DNA of 64,000 nt from Buxus sempervirens. Lineage: Eukaryota; Streptophyta; Magnoliopsida; Buxales; Buxaceae. The notes beneath the pieces were generated by a model, which saw only the letters and a list, made by a program, of their open reading frames with translations, made no database searches and had not been told where the DNA came from. Location: positions 34,856,255 through 34,920,254 of the forward strand of contig OX387193.1 in the NCBI GenBank assembly GCA_947561395.2, given 5' to 3'. Both the position numbers and the translations under genes were made by a program. Of this stretch, positions 34,538 through 47,569 are shown piece after piece (the stretch's first letter is position 1; every line of letters starts with the position of its first letter).

Positions 34538-34742
34538 ATTGCCATGTATTCACTACTTTCAAGCGAGAGCAAGTAGCCAAGATTTTTATATAGGGTGAGC
34601 AGAGTAGACACAAAATGGAAGATGAATGCTTGAGATTGAAAGGATAGTATGCAAATTTAAAATTTTAGAGTGGGCAAAATCATGTAAGTAGCTATAATAA
34701 TCTTTTTTAGTTTTAATGTGTGCAACTATCCACCTTAACTTG

Positions 34743-35057
34743 TTTTGGTGATGGTATATAAAAATTGCTGCGATAAAGGAATACCTGTGATTCGCAAATC
34801 CAAACAAACTTTAGTTGTTGCGAACATTGAAAATTAGAAATTAGGGGAGATGGGTTGAGTCGCGGACTAGGTCACTCTCTTTAAGGTGATTCGTGCTATT
34901 GCGGGAAGAACAAGTGTGGCCGCTGAACCCAAACGCGTTACCCCCAGGATACAACATCGGTGCTTTGCCCAATAAAGAGTAGAAAACCACATCGGTGCTT
35001 TGCCCAATAAAGAGTAAATAAAAAAGGAGGAGAGTTAGGGTTTTTTGACGAAAAACG

Positions 35058-35138
<81 letters not shown>

Positions 35139-35598
35139 AAAAGTGAGTAGAGGCGTTAGGTTTTTTTTTCCTTTTTAATAAAAGTGTTGTAAAAGAAAGA
35201 GAATGGCAAGACAAGAAAGATTAGCAAGATAAGATAGACTCAAATGGAAGAGAAAATCAGCTCTCTCAAAAACTCAAGATCATTCACTAGTTAGCAAATT
35301 TGTGTTTTTTTTTTCATTCTGTACATCTCAAGACCCTTTTATAAATATGAAGAGGTGTATTGAAGAGGTGCATGTGGAATCCCAAGAGGTGTATCCTTGA
35401 AGAGATGCATGTTCAATCCCAAGAGGTTAAGACGTGCATGTTCAATGTTTCCCAATGGTCATCCATATTCAATGGATTCATAACAAAAAGCATATTGTTT
35501 GCACAAACCAATGGACACAATTTTTAGTAAAAAATGGTCCATCACGTGCAAACTAATAAAAGGTTTAATAATAATTTTTTTATTAAAATGCTCTAACA
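34743..35598 (-). repeat. Copia 3' LTR
   Basis: Shares ATGGTATATAAAAATTG, GATTCGCAAATCCAAACAAA, CCCAATAAAGAGTAAATAAA and the end TAATAATAATTTTTTTATT..CTCTAACA with the right LTR. Contains a (GA)n microsatellite at 35064-35136. The two LTRs differ in length. Confidence 0.85.
35064..35136. repeat. (GA)n microsatellite in the copia LTR
   Basis: About 36 GA units. The other LTR has only a short GAGAGA tract at the same place, so it expanded after insertion. Confidence 0.9.
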
Positions 35599-36222
35599 AT
35601 CCCCCACATATTTTAATAAAAATAGAAAAAAAATTGAAAGATAAAAGAAAATTGAAATACTGAGCAAAGCTAGAATAAATTGCATAATAGAGGTGACAAT
35701 GTCTTGAACCTCTATTTAGTGTAACTATATCTCTTGTATAAGAAACAATGGTGAACAAAGTCTTGAACCAAGTTTCTTGGGTATACAAAATTTATAGAAA
35801 CATACAAAGTATTCATTGGTGTCTATATATTCTCTCAAGCCAGCACATTATGGCCTTGTGCTTAATCCCGGATTCATAAGTGTTCTTAGAGAGTAAGCCC
35901 CCACTCTCAGAGGAAGCGGCCCCACTTCCGTACACTTATATATTGAGACTATCAAGGATGCTCCTGCAGCTAAACATCCCACTCATAAGAGCTATAGTAC
36001 TCATTAAGAGTTTAATACTCATCCTTTAACATCGCTACGGGACCATGCACTCACATCTAGGAATGGACAAAATAAAATAAATATAGTGCATGCTAATCTT
36101 AATTACACTATGACTTTATTTTTCCCTTTGAACCTAGTTCTTGGGATCTCCAGTCCCTAGGTTGGGTATCCATCATATGTAATTCTTGTCATGGGCTTTA
36201 GTCCCATCCCTTTAGATGTATT

Positions 36223-36888
36223 CTAGACCTTTTCTCTAGCAAGAGCTTTAGTCATAGGGTCATCAATGTTATCCCTGGATCTAACAAAATTTGCTGTAAT
36301 GGTACCATTAGTCAATAACTCACGGATAGCAGAATGCTTACATCTAATAGGTCTGGATTTACCCTTGTAATACTTATTTTGCACTCTACCAAGTGTAGCT
36401 ATGCTATCACAATGCATTCATATTGGAGGAAAAAGTCTTTCCTACGTAGGAAAGTCAGATAATAGGTTTCTCAACCATCCTGCCTCCTCACTAGCTGTGG
36501 CAAGTGCTATAAGTTCAGATTCCATAGTGGAGTGAGCAATTATATACTGTTTCTTTGACTTCCAAGAAACCGTTCCTCCTCCAATGGTAAACACATAACC
36601 ACTAGTAGACATGGAATCATCCAATAAGGTATTCCAATCGGCATCACTAAATCCTTCAAGGACCACGGGATACTTGTAATATTGAAGTCCATAATTCAAT
36701 GTTCTTTTCAGATACTTCATAATACTATCTACATCATTCCAATGTTCAAAATTAGGATTAGCAGTAAATCTACCAAGTACTCCTACAGCATAAGCTATGT
36801 CTAGTCTAGTGCAATTAGTAGCAAATCTCAAACTACCAATGATGCTAGCATATTCATGTTGATTTAGGCTACTTTCAGTTGTCAGCAC
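36223..36888 (-). pseudogene. Copia RNase H region, broken
   Basis: Minus-strand frames with NQHEYASIIGSLRFATNCTR, SFSDADWN-type region, SWKSKKQYIIAHSTMESELI and CDSIATLGRVQNKYY, the usual copia end of RT plus RNase H. Fossil. Confidence 0.88.
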
Positions 36889-39034
36889 CCCATTTTTGTA
36901 CCATAAAATTACCTAAGATGCATATCTTGAACTGGCACATATGTGGGCACGTAAATCGAGGTTTTTTTAATAGTAGACTCATCTTTTTGAAATAACAAGC
37001 CTACAATAAAGAGAATTCTGAGCCGACTCTGATGCACCAAAGCGTGCTCAAATCAGATCTTAAACGGCTAAGTTATGGATAAAAGAAATAAATGATAGTT
37101 TGAGGATTTCTGATAAAACCATAATTGGGTACCACATGGCAGCCACGTGTATGCTATGGTGGTTAAATAAACAAAGAGAAATGAGTTGGACGAATTGGTC
37201 CAACTCATGTTTTCTTGGGATTTTGAGACTAAGCTAAAATAAATAAGCCTAAAAAATATATTAGACAAATTGGTCCAACTAATGAGACTTGGAGACCAAG
37301 TCTAAATATGTGATGGTGTTTAAGAGAGGAAGAGGAGAGGTTAGGGAGATGAAAGGTCTAGGTGTTTAAGAGAGGAAGGTCTAGGTGTTTAAGAGAGGAA
37401 GAGGAGAAGTTAGGGAGATGAGAGGTTTAGGAGTTTAAGACAGGAAGAGGAAAGGTTAGAGGTTAAGAAGTTGAAGGGGTGGGAACTCTCTTATAAAAAG
37501 GAGAGGAGTCTTAGAAGTAAGGGGGTAGCAAGAAAGGAGAGTCTCTAAAGAAAAGAGAGGAGAAGTGAAGGAGGGGGAGGATGTTCATTAGCAAAGGTCG
37601 AGCATCTTAGAAGAAGAAGAGCTGCTGTCTAGCAACACCAAAGCTTTGATCACATGTTCCAGCTTAGAGAAACATGTATTTTTCTTGCTTAAACTATTGT
37701 GTGAAGTTATCTTTTCTTCACTAAAGTCTAAGATTCTTTTGTAATGTGCTCAGTGAGGATTTTGAGATGCTTTTAAAGTGGATTTGAACAAGGATAATCA
37801 ATAAATAAAAAAAAACAAAGACAAAGATGTAAAGTTATGAGTTTTTCTGCATTAGGCTTGCACCTGTTTTCCAGATAAACCAATTTTTTTTTACCTAGTT
37901 CTAGTTCGATTCAAGTCTGGAGTCCTTCATGAGATTTGTGGTAATTTTATTTTAGTTTAATGTAAAAATATGCTTGAGACCCTACACTATGAGTAGGTAT
38001 TTTATTTTTAATCTTTCTTTGGTTCAGATTTTCACAGGGAAATGTCTAACAGTAAATTTTGAAGCTTCATATTTCTTAAATGAAAATGAATTTTTGAAAA
38101 CTGCTATAGGTTATTTTAGTGCTTAAAGTTATGATTCTAAGGAATCAGATTTTGTACAATTTGGTTAAGAATTGAGGGAGATATGAATCTTTGAATTCTG
38201 ATAGCGTAGTAGTTCAGGTTGTTTCAAAAAAAAATTTTCTTTTTGTTTCCTTTGTTTATTGTGATTTTCTTACTTACATTTATTCTTGTTTTGTTTTATT
38301 TTTTTATTTTACTACATGAGATGTAACATAGTGGCCCTCCATTCTCCCAATGTAGATATGTTATTATAAATGAGAGTCTAAAACATTTTATTGGAAGTGG
38401 TCGAATCAGCCCCCATTTCTTATTCTTTTTAATTTGGGTTTCCTTGCTTTAGAATTCTTATGTGCATGTAGGATGTAGTATAGCAATCCCCCACTCCTCT
38501 AATCCCTTGTATATACGAGAAAGATAAAATTAAAAAAAATGGAAAAAGAAAAGAATAATAAAAAATAATAAATAAATAAATATTTTTTGGGGTAGCCGAG
38601 TACATTGCTCCATGTTGGAATCTTTGATTTGGATTTCTTTATTTTGGATTTTTTGGTACATATGTATTATGTTTTATTTTGTATGGTAGGTAGCATAGCA
38701 ACCCCCATTCCTCCAATGTTTGTATATATGTGATCATAAATAAATAAATAAATATATATATATAAGAAAAGAAATAAAATAATAATAATAATAAAAGAGC
38801 CCATTAAATATCCAATTAATTTAAGAGAACCCATTTTGGTGGGGCAACCCAGGGTGTTCAAGGACTTCCCTGGGTTGCAATCGGGTCACTTATTTGGAAT
38901 CACCGGTGCAGACCAAAAATCAATGGGTATCTACCTGCACCATTTCAGGTAGTGGCGACTCCATAATACATGTAACACGCTTTTTCCACGCGCCCGAGGT
39001 GCATACAGCTTGGCGACTCCACTGGGGATCGAAC
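36880..39034 (+). mobile_element. Ty3/gypsy-type LTR with primer-site remnant, inserted in copia
   Basis: Begins TGTCAGCACCCC at 36880 and breaks the copia reading between RT and RNase H. Near its right end GGTAGTGGCGACTCC and TTGGCGACTCCACTGGGGAT (about 38950-39030) are the sequence found around the primer-binding site of many plant gypsy elements. Related words occur at 62290 and 63330. No clean 5-bp duplication found, so this may be a truncated element rather than a solo LTR. No gene inside; 37320-37480 is a purine-rich tandem repeat, 38740-38795 a TA/TAA-rich tract. Confidence 0.6.
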
Positions 39035-39643
39035 CAAGAATACTTTTAATATTCTTAAATATTTTAATACTGGGGTCAGAAGGAGTACACACAGGTTTAC
39101 AATCAAAATATCCATATTTTTTTAAAAATGTTCTCAATACTATGAGACTGATCAAGTGTTATGCATTTAGATGATCTAGTGATTTTAATGCCAAGAATGA
39201 CATTAGCTTCACCAAGGTCTTTCATTTTAAAATTACTTGATAGTAATTCTTTAGTTTGGTTCACAACATGTATATCAGAACCAAAAATCAAAAGATCATC
39301 CACATATAAACAAATAGTAACATGGAAATCATCAATGACCTTATAATATATGCATTTATCACTTTCATTTATTCGTAATCCATTAGAAATAATAAAATGA
39401 TCAAATTTCTCATGCCATTGTTTGGGAGCCTGTTTCAATCTATACAAAGACTTAACAACTTACAAACTTTATTGTCATTTCCAGGAGATATGAATCCCTC
39501 TAGTTGGTCCATATAGATTGCTTCTTCCAAGTCACCATTCAAAAAAGTTGTCTTAACATCTATTTGATGAACAACTAAATTATAAATAGAGGCTATAGCC
39601 ATTAAAACTCTAATTGAAGTTATTCTGGTGACCGGTGAATAAG
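39035..39643 (-). pseudogene. Copia reverse transcriptase fragment, broken
   Basis: Minus strand: MYRLKQAPKQWHEKFDHFII, ICLYVDDLLIFGSD (catalytic YVDD) and FKMKDLGEANVILGIKITR. The upstream part of the domain continues beyond the nested LTR, at 44359 onward. Confidence 0.9.
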
Positions 39644-41322
39644 TGTAACGCCCCGAATTTGGGTTACATAATAAAACCGTAACTCGTTTTCAAAGGGTTA
39701 ATTTTTCACACAGGATTGCTATATCAAAGTGAAGAAAAACATGAAATAAACATATACCATAAAATCAGAATCAACTAAAACCCAACTCATTATAGAATAC
39801 CATATCTCTAATCTGAAACTCACATGAACCAAGCATCTACCCTATGATATCGTCCTCTCCAAAAGCAGCTGAAAACAAAATGGAATGAGATACGAATATC
39901 CCAGCAAGTAGTACATGCATGCACAAATACATTTTTCATTGTTATAAAACATGGATAAAATATAAAACATGTAAGAGTGGCGATAACACGATTAATCCGA
40001 GTAATTCCCCAATAATCTAGCAGTCAATATGATACAAATCCGTATATTCCATCATGTAAATCAAATCAGTAGTATCGATATCAAATCACGTATATAACCA
40101 TAAAACCAAGTATAACCATGTAACAACAGGTCGCTGAAACTAATATTCCCAAAAACAACCCAAATAGATATAGCTTCGATCATAACAAGTGTCAACATAG
40201 ACAATAGCCACATCATAGTCAAGTCCACGCCTCCATGTGTATATCCAGCCTACTCAAGGTTTCGGATATTGAAATGACGGCCTACTCCAAGTTTCGTCAT
40301 CCAATGCCGGCCTATTTCGGGTTTCGGCATTGACAACACTGGACTACTCATAGTATCGGTGCTGCTCTACATCGGTGGTGGAGATACAAATACCAATAAA
40401 CTCAATAAAGTAACAAACAAGTACCGATAAACCAGCTGACAAAACATCTTGTGTCAAAACAAGTCTCAACATAGGCCAATGTCATGTAGTTTACTTTAAT
40501 TGGGTAATTTAGCATGCCAGAGCGACATCCACACCTCCATGTACACAGTCCGGTCTACTCATAGTCCTAGTACTCTGAAATGATGGCCTACTCAGGGTTT
40601 CATCACCCAATGTCGACCTACTCCGGGTTTCGGCATTGAAAACCTAACCTACTATGGGTTTTGGGTTGCTCTACACTAGTCGTGGCAACACTCATGGCCA
40701 TGCAATTACAGTAATAAAGTCAACACATCACATTACTAAGCTTAAGTCATGGATCCAAGGCAAGCTAGACCAATTTAAGTAAGATTAAGCCATCAAGTAA
40801 GCCAACACGTAACCCAATGTGTTCAAGTATATAAACATGGGTAAATCATGACCAAATCCACTCTATCATGGAGGATCTCAAACACACTCCTTCAAGGCAA
40901 CTTTTCCATAACTGAAACAATATTTAAATCAATTCAATCATGATATAGAATAAGTAATCCAAATCTTTCCGAAAATCCCAAATTAGGCTAAATCTGCCCA
41001 AAGCAATAGAAAACCATAATTGTGCAATTTCAGAAGTTAAACATGTTATAAACCACTAATATAAGTGTATGAAACTTCAGATTTAATTAAAAATAGAAAA
41101 TGGAACATAATTCTCTAAATTCGTATATCAAGACCTATTTTAGAAGAACAAGCCTAAACTCTTCATTGTTTTGTATTTCAAAATAATTCTAGTGTGAACA
41201 TCTTCTATACATCAGTATTTTATTTTTTTACTTAAGTAGGATTTGGTTAAAATAAAACCCTTGTCAAAGTCCTCACCAATTAATTGAAATTCCCCTTTTC
41301 TGTGTTAATTTTTAGAACAGTT

Positions 41323-41539
41323 GCTCAACACATGGCCTAGACGATGTGTTGGGCGCCCTCTCTATTATTCCACACATATGGTCGCTCAACACATGGCCTA
41401 AGCGATGTGTTGGGCGCCCTCTCTATTATTCCACACATATGGTCGCTCAACACATTGCCTAGGCGATGTGTTGGGCACCCATTCAATATTTCCTAATATT
41501 GGTCGTTTGACCCAATTGCCTGAGTGATGGGTTGAGCGA
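41323..41539. repeat. 61-bp tandem repeat, about 3.5 units
   Basis: Units start near 41323, 41384, 41445 and 41506, each with GCTCAACACATGGCCTAG then GCGATGTGTTGGGCGCCC. The nested LTR begins exactly at the end of the last unit. Confidence 0.88.
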
Positions 41540-43372
41540 TGTAACGCCCCGGATCCGAGTCACATGAAAAACTCGTAACTCGTATCCAGAGGTTATTATA
41601 ATTAACAGGATCGCACTACCAGAGTAAAGAAAACATGAAACTAAATAGTTCTAAGCAATAGAGAGCGCTAAACAATCCCAAAGTAAAACTCACATGACTA
41701 AATTTCACTACCCGCAATTATCGGCTCTCCATACGTATCTGAAAAAAACAACCAGGCCTACTCAGGGTTTCTGGCTGCTCTACACCAGTCGTGGCAACAC
41801 TCCATGGCCATGCCATTACTCCAATAAAATAAAAGCATCACATTACTAAGCTTAAACATCTGGATCCAGGACAAGCTAGACCAAAACAGTAAAACATCGT
41901 ATAATCTCAATACCAATATCAAAGAAAAACCATTCATTCCACATCATGTAAAACCCATCACAGTTCATCACCTGTCCCTCTAGACCAAGCAGTATCTCAA
42001 GTACTTTCAGCATTTTCTCATTTTCGTAACACATGCCATTTGGAAACAAAACTCAATTCATTCATACCAAGGAAATCCTCACAACACATTTACAGTTTCC
42101 AAACACGTGAAACCAGAATAGAATAACTCCTCAATCAAAACAGTGTATAAAACAGAGTGAATGTAACTGGTAACTCTTAGTGGTTTGGCATCCGGCACAA
42201 CACTCATAAATAACCTAAATTCAACTTGGAAGCTTTTAAGAAGTTAACTAAATTTTCCTCTAATAATTTCATAGGCAAAGTAGATCCCAAAGTTCCCAAA
42301 CAAGTGAATAGTGAAGTGGTTTAACCCTTAAGACACCCAATTACTCTTGGCTAATTCAGATTTCCATTTCAGTAAGTAAAATAGGGTAGGCGCTCACTTC
42401 CTGAGGTGGGCGCTAGGTGGACGTCGGTCGGCGGTAAGAAAATTAGGGTAAAAGTTGCTTCCGCTCACTCGACGCTAGGTGAGCGCGAGATAGGCGCGAG
42501 CTGAGCGCCAGGTTCGCGCGAGCCGAGCGGCCGGTTTTCGGGTGCATGCGAGCTGAGCGCCAGGTTTGCGCGAGCTCGGCGGTAAGTCGAATTTTAACGG
42601 GGCGTCTAGCTAAGAGGTGAGCGGCAGTGGGCGCCGGGTTCGCGGATACCCCCTGCGATTTCCAGTTCTCTGTAAATTCGAGATCTATATCTCTGGCTGG
42701 TTTGTTTCGGTCTGTTATTGCTCCAATACCCTCCTAGTACTCCCAGAAGACTTCCCAACCACTTTTGGATTTAATCTAAATACATTTAATTTCAAGATAA
42801 AATTTCGGTCTCCGACTCTGTTTCATGCCATTCCAGAAAACCAGAAAACTCATACATCACTTAAAATACAAACCATGCATAAGAATAAGCCCACGAAAAC
42901 ATCAAACACAAAACCCAGTTGTAAATCAGTGCTACTCACCTTAGTATTGAAGACCTTCTTCAAACTTCCGGCCATCCTGGGGATTTGACTGCGAGACCTA
43001 ACCCGCCGGACTGCAGCCCTAACTTTCTCCTGAGCAGCAACTTTTCTCAAATCCCCGAAAACTTATAGGAGCTTCCTATTTATAGACATCGCAAAGTTTT
43101 GACCTAATTTCCCTTTTATTCCTCAAATCCCTGTTCTACCCTCTATTAGTGTAGGGTTTTCCCCGGATCTTAACTATTTACCCAATTTATTTCCGAGTCC
43201 GAATGTAACCTATTTATAATTCCACTTAAATTTCTTTAACACTAATGAACCACAAATTTCCTAGCAATAAATTCTTTCTTTTTATTTTATATATATATAT
43301 ATTTTTGACTTTTAATTTATTTTATTCTATTATTTTTATTATTATTATTTTTCTCAAAACTGGGGTTTTACA
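41540..43372 (-). mobile_element. Solo LTR, TGTAACGCC family, nested in copy 1
   Basis: TGTAACGCCCCGG at 41540 to GGGGTTTTACA ending 43372 (1,833 bp), flanked by AGCGA and AGTGA (four of five match). Same orientation as its host copy. Donor-like GTGAGTAGCAC at 42939 and acceptor-like TTTTTTCAG at 41739 on the minus strand. GC-rich island 42385-42640 with GAGCGC/GCGCGAG words. The open frame 42617-42988 on + has no known domain. Confidence 0.85.
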
Positions 43373-44358
43373 AGTGACCTCTGGTAAAACTCAGATCGAA
43401 CACAATCGTTCTCTATAAATAAAAAATCCTCACCTCTGTCTCAATTTTGCTCATTCAAAACACATCAACTAACTTCCTTAACCTCATTAAAACACCAATT
43501 CATGATCATTGATTTAATTAAACAACAATTCAATCGATTTTGCTAAATTATCCGATTATACGTATGAGATAGAATCCTCTTCAAACATGATCCAAATCTC
43601 ATTCAGACGAAATGAAAAGCTATAGATTAATGTTTGAAAGGTGCTACTTACTTCTAGGAAGCTCAATCAACACAATTCAATGCCTAGAACCTGAGAAGCT
43701 TCAGATTTCACTTTTCTCCACACTTTTCCCTTGTTTCATTCACCATTCACAACTGATCAGATCTGATCTAAACTATCTGAAACCCTCTCCTTAATTGTAA
43801 TATGATCAAGTTAATCTCTATTACCTGAGTTACAATTGATTTGAACGAATCCTTAAGTCTCCTCTACTCACGGTCACTAAAATGCTTTGTTCGCTTAACT
43901 CTTCAATTTCACTCCAGATCAGCCGTGAGGTTTCTCCTTCTTCTCAAACACTTCCAAATCTGGATCTGGTTTTCCCTCCTTGCTCTTCTTTTGATTTCCA
44001 TAAGGTTCTCAACTAACCAACAGATGAACCAACTAACTAACGACCTCCTTTTATACTCCCATGCTTTGCCGCCCAACTCTTTTAAACACACATTGATTTG
44101 CTGATTGCCACTCTACCATGCCAACCTACACTAAAACTATAAATTCTTCATTTAATTTAATTATAATATCTCTTGAATGCTCATACTACAAAATAAATAA
44201 CAACCATTTACCACAATTTATAATTCCTCTCTTCAATTAATCTCTGAAAATTCCCAAAATAGCCTTGCTCTCCATTTCCTAAGATTTCCACCAATATTAA
44301 TAATTAATATTACTAAAATAAATTCCAAATTTATAAATCAAAATTTTGGGGTTTTACA

Positions 44359-46998
44359 ATAAGTATCAAAGAAATCCATGTCTTCTTTTTGTTTATAGCC
44401 CTTAGCAACAAGACGGACTTTAAACTTATCAACTGTACCATCAAGTTTAAGTTTCTTTCTTATAACCCATTTACACCCTATGGTTTTGCATCCAAGTGGT
44501 AAGTTAACCAATTTCTAAGTTTGGTTATAAGTAAGAGAATCCATCTCATCATTGATGGCTTCTCTCCAAAATTCAGCATCTGGAGAAGAAAGTGCTTCAT
44601 CTAAGGATTTTGGATGTCCCTCAACCTTATAGATATAATAGTTAGATCCAAAATCCTTAGGAATTTTAGTTCTCTTACTTTTCCTAGGTTCCAATTCATT
44701 ATTATCATCTCTAGGTCTAATCAAAGTGGGTTCAGAAAATTTTATAAGTTCAGAGCCCCCACTATTCCTAGATTTAAAGGGAAACTTATCTTCAAAATAT
44801 TCAGCATCAACAGATTCAATTATAATATTGTTTTGAAGATCAAGGAACCTACAAGCCTTACTAGTTTGTGCATACCCTACGAATGCACATGTGGTAGTCC
44901 TATTTCCTAGTTTAGGTCTCTTTTGATCTGGTAATTTCACATATATGCTAAGCACCCCCAGACCTTAAGATAACCTAAATTAGGCTTTCTATCTTTCCAC
45001 AATTCATATGATGTAACCCTAGTCTTTTTATGAGGTACTCTATTAACAATATAACATGCAGTCAAAATAGCCCCTCCCCATAAATTATTAAGAGCTCCAG
45101 AACTCAATAACATAGCATTAGTTAGTTCAACTAATGTTCTATTTTTGCATTCTGCTACTCCATTTGAGGATGGAGAGTATGGGGGAGTAACCTCATGTAT
45201 GATTCCTAATGATTCAGCAAAAGCAATAAACTCATTAGATTCATACTTTCTTCCTCTGTAACTTCTCAATCTTTTGATTTTCTTATTATGCTGATTTTCA
45301 ACTTCTAACAAGAAGACCTTAAACATATCAAAAGCATCACTTTTATTTTTGATCAAATAAATATATGTATATTTGGAAAAGTTATCAATGAAAGAGATAA
45401 AGTATCTCTTTCCACCTCTAGTTAAAACACCATCTAACTCACATATATCATAATGAATAAGTTCTAACAATTTGGTGTTCTTTTCAACACTTTTAAAAGG
45501 CTTTCTAGTTATTTTTGACATGGCACATGATTTACATTTATCAAACATGTCATTCTCAAGTTTAGGAATTAAACCTAAATCACTCATGCATTTTACATAC
45601 TTGCTATTGATATGACATAAACAAGCATGCCAAAAATTAAAAGAAGAAAGCATGTAAATAGAAGAAGTAGATGCTTTATTCATATTCTCAATATTAAGTT
45701 TGAACATCCCATCACTTGCGTAGCCCTTCCCAACAAAGACACCTCTCTTTGTGATTACATATTGGTTAGACTCTATGGTCTGCCTAAACCCAGTCTTATT
45801 CAACAAGAATCCAGAAACCAAATTTTTCCTCATCTCTAGTGTATGAAGTACATCCTTCAAAATAAGGACACGACCAGATGTAAACTTGAGTTCTAAATCA
45901 CCAGAACCCAGAACAACAGTAGAAGATGAGAATCTCTAAGTAAGACAGATTTTTCCTTTTCCATTGGAGTGTAGGATTTGAACTAGTTTCTATCAAAACA
46001 GACATGCCTAGAGGCACCTGTATCAATCCATCACCCTTCACTGCCATTGAGGAGATTAACCTCAGTAATCATAGCCACAAAAGGCTCTTTGGTTACGTTA
46101 GCCTGTCCCACAGGTTCACATTTTCGGTATCTGTAGACACGAGTTGTATGCCCAAGTTTGCCACAACAATAGTAGAATATATTTTTGTTTTGCTTTCCAT
46201 GTTCATTTGTCTGCCTTGAAGGGGGTCCTTGGTTTGTATTCTTTCTGTTCCAGTTCTGACGCTGTTTGGTCTTCATATTCTTTCCTTTGGGTTTCAGTTG
46301 AGTAGGGGTAGAATGGTTGTGGATGTGGCTTGTTCTATATGACCAAATTCACCCTACTTTAAGGGTCCACATGATGTTCTTCATTTTTATCCTGAAGTCG
46401 GGCTTCCTCTTCTATCCTAAGTTTAGTAATTAGACTTTCCATGGAGAACTCTTTGGTTTTGTGCCCAAGTATAGTCTTAAACTCTTTCCATGAATGGGGT
46501 AATTTATCAATAACAGCAGCCACTCGGAACTGCTCATCTATATACATACCCTTAGATAGGATTTCATGGACTATAATCAACCATATGAGAAACTACAGAT
46601 TTATCATCAACCATATGAAATTTAAAGTATCTAGACACTGCATATTTTTTAGACCTAGCCTCTTTAGTGTCATATTTCTTTTGCAGTGCTCTCCACAATT
46701 CCTTAGCAATTTACATTTGCTTTAGAAATTGTAGAGGTCATCTGAGAGTGCATTCAGGATGTAATTCTTGCATTCATAATCACCATCTTTCCATTTGTTA
46801 ACAATAGATATGTATTCAAGGTCTTCTACAGTACGCCTTTGTTTCTTGGGGTCTTCATCGGTAATCACACAGGCTACCCTCATCAGATTAGACAAAAGAA
46901 CATCTTATGTTTCCATCTCCTAAAGCGTTCACCAGTAAACTTGAATGGTTTGTTCAAATCAGATGTGGAAGACACAGCCTTAACGTTCCCTCCCATCG
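44359..46998 (-). pseudogene. Copia gag, integrase and start of RT, broken
   Basis: Minus strand, from right to left: gag starting near 46998, a CCHC-type knuckle (FYYCCGKLGHTTRVYRYRK) at about 46180, GAG-pre-integrase (FWHACLCHINSKYVKCMSDL) and integrase core (YSPSSNGVAECKNRTLVELT) at 45860-44937, then the integrase end and RT linker (KSRNSGGSELI, PKSLDEALSSPDAEFWREAI) to 44515. Several frames; fossil. Confidence 0.9.
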
Positions 46999-47017
46999 GA
47001 TCGAATCACCTTAAAAT

Positions 47018-47564
47018 TATTGGTGATGGTATATAAAAATTGTTGTGATAAAGGAATACCTGTGATTCGCAAATCCAAACAAATTGTGCTTGTTGCGAAT
47101 ACTAAAAATAAAAAATCAGCAGAGATGGGTTGAGGCACAAACTAGGTCGCTCTTTTTAAGGCAATTCACACTCCTACGGGAAGAACAAATGTAGCCGTCG
47201 AACCCAAACGCGTCACCCCCAAGATACAACAGCCCAGTATCACCATTGTTAATGCTTGAATCCTCTACACATAGATCAGACAAAGAGTAGAAAAACCACA
47301 CCGATGCTTTACCCAATAAAGAGTAAATAAAAAAGGAGAGTTAGGGTTTTTTCACGAAAAACAAAACAGGCAAGAGAGAGAATTGAAAAAACGATAGAGA
47401 GAGACAGCGTTAAAAGTGAGATGAGGCATTAGTTTTTTTTTCTTTTTAATACAAGCATATTGTTTGCACAAACCAATGGACACCTTTTTTTTAGTTAAAA
47501 AGGTCCATCACATGCAAGCTAATAACAGGTTTAATAATAATTTTTTTATTTAAATACTCTAACA
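47018..47564 (-). repeat. Copia 5' LTR
   Basis: Matches the LTR at 34743-35598 at both ends and in several blocks. The gag start lies only a few tens of bases inside, so the leader is very short. Confidence 0.85.
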
Positions 47565-47569
47565 ACTTG

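Larger units (their letters stand above)
39644..44358 (-). mobile_element. Solo LTR, TGTAACGCC family, outer copy 1
   Basis: TGTAACGCCCC at 39644 to GGGGTTTTACA ending 44358, duplication ATAAG at 39639-39643 and 44359-44363. Net length about 2.88 kb after removing the copy nested at 41540-43372. Strand is given by splice-like signals: donor-like GTAAGTAGCACC at 43651 and acceptor-like TTTTCAG at 39869 (minus strand). Minisatellites around CCTACTC.GGGTTTCGG at 40240-40375 and 40555-40680, and a 61-bp tandem repeat at 41323-41539. No protein domains; inserted in the copia RT. Confidence 0.85.
34743..47564 (-). mobile_element. Ty1/copia element with two LTRs, broken, host of nested insertions
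   Basis: LTR-related ends at 34743-35598 and about 47018-47564, the 5-bp duplication ACTTG at 34738-34742 and 47565-47569, and gag, integrase, RT and RNase H remnants between them on the minus strand. On that strand the LTR begins TGTTAGAG and a purine-rich tract (TGTGGGGGAT) precedes the 3' LTR. Three younger insertions (a gypsy-type LTR and a nested LTR pair) make up over half its length. Broken in many places; clearly a fossil. Confidence 0.9.

Noticed and set aside
40240-41540. CRISPR-like look of spaced repeats
   Set aside because: Units are tandem without unique spacers, lie inside an LTR and the genome is eukaryotic.
42617-42988. 123-codon + strand frame
   Set aside because: Lies wholly inside a solo LTR, antisense to its splice-like signals, with no domain.
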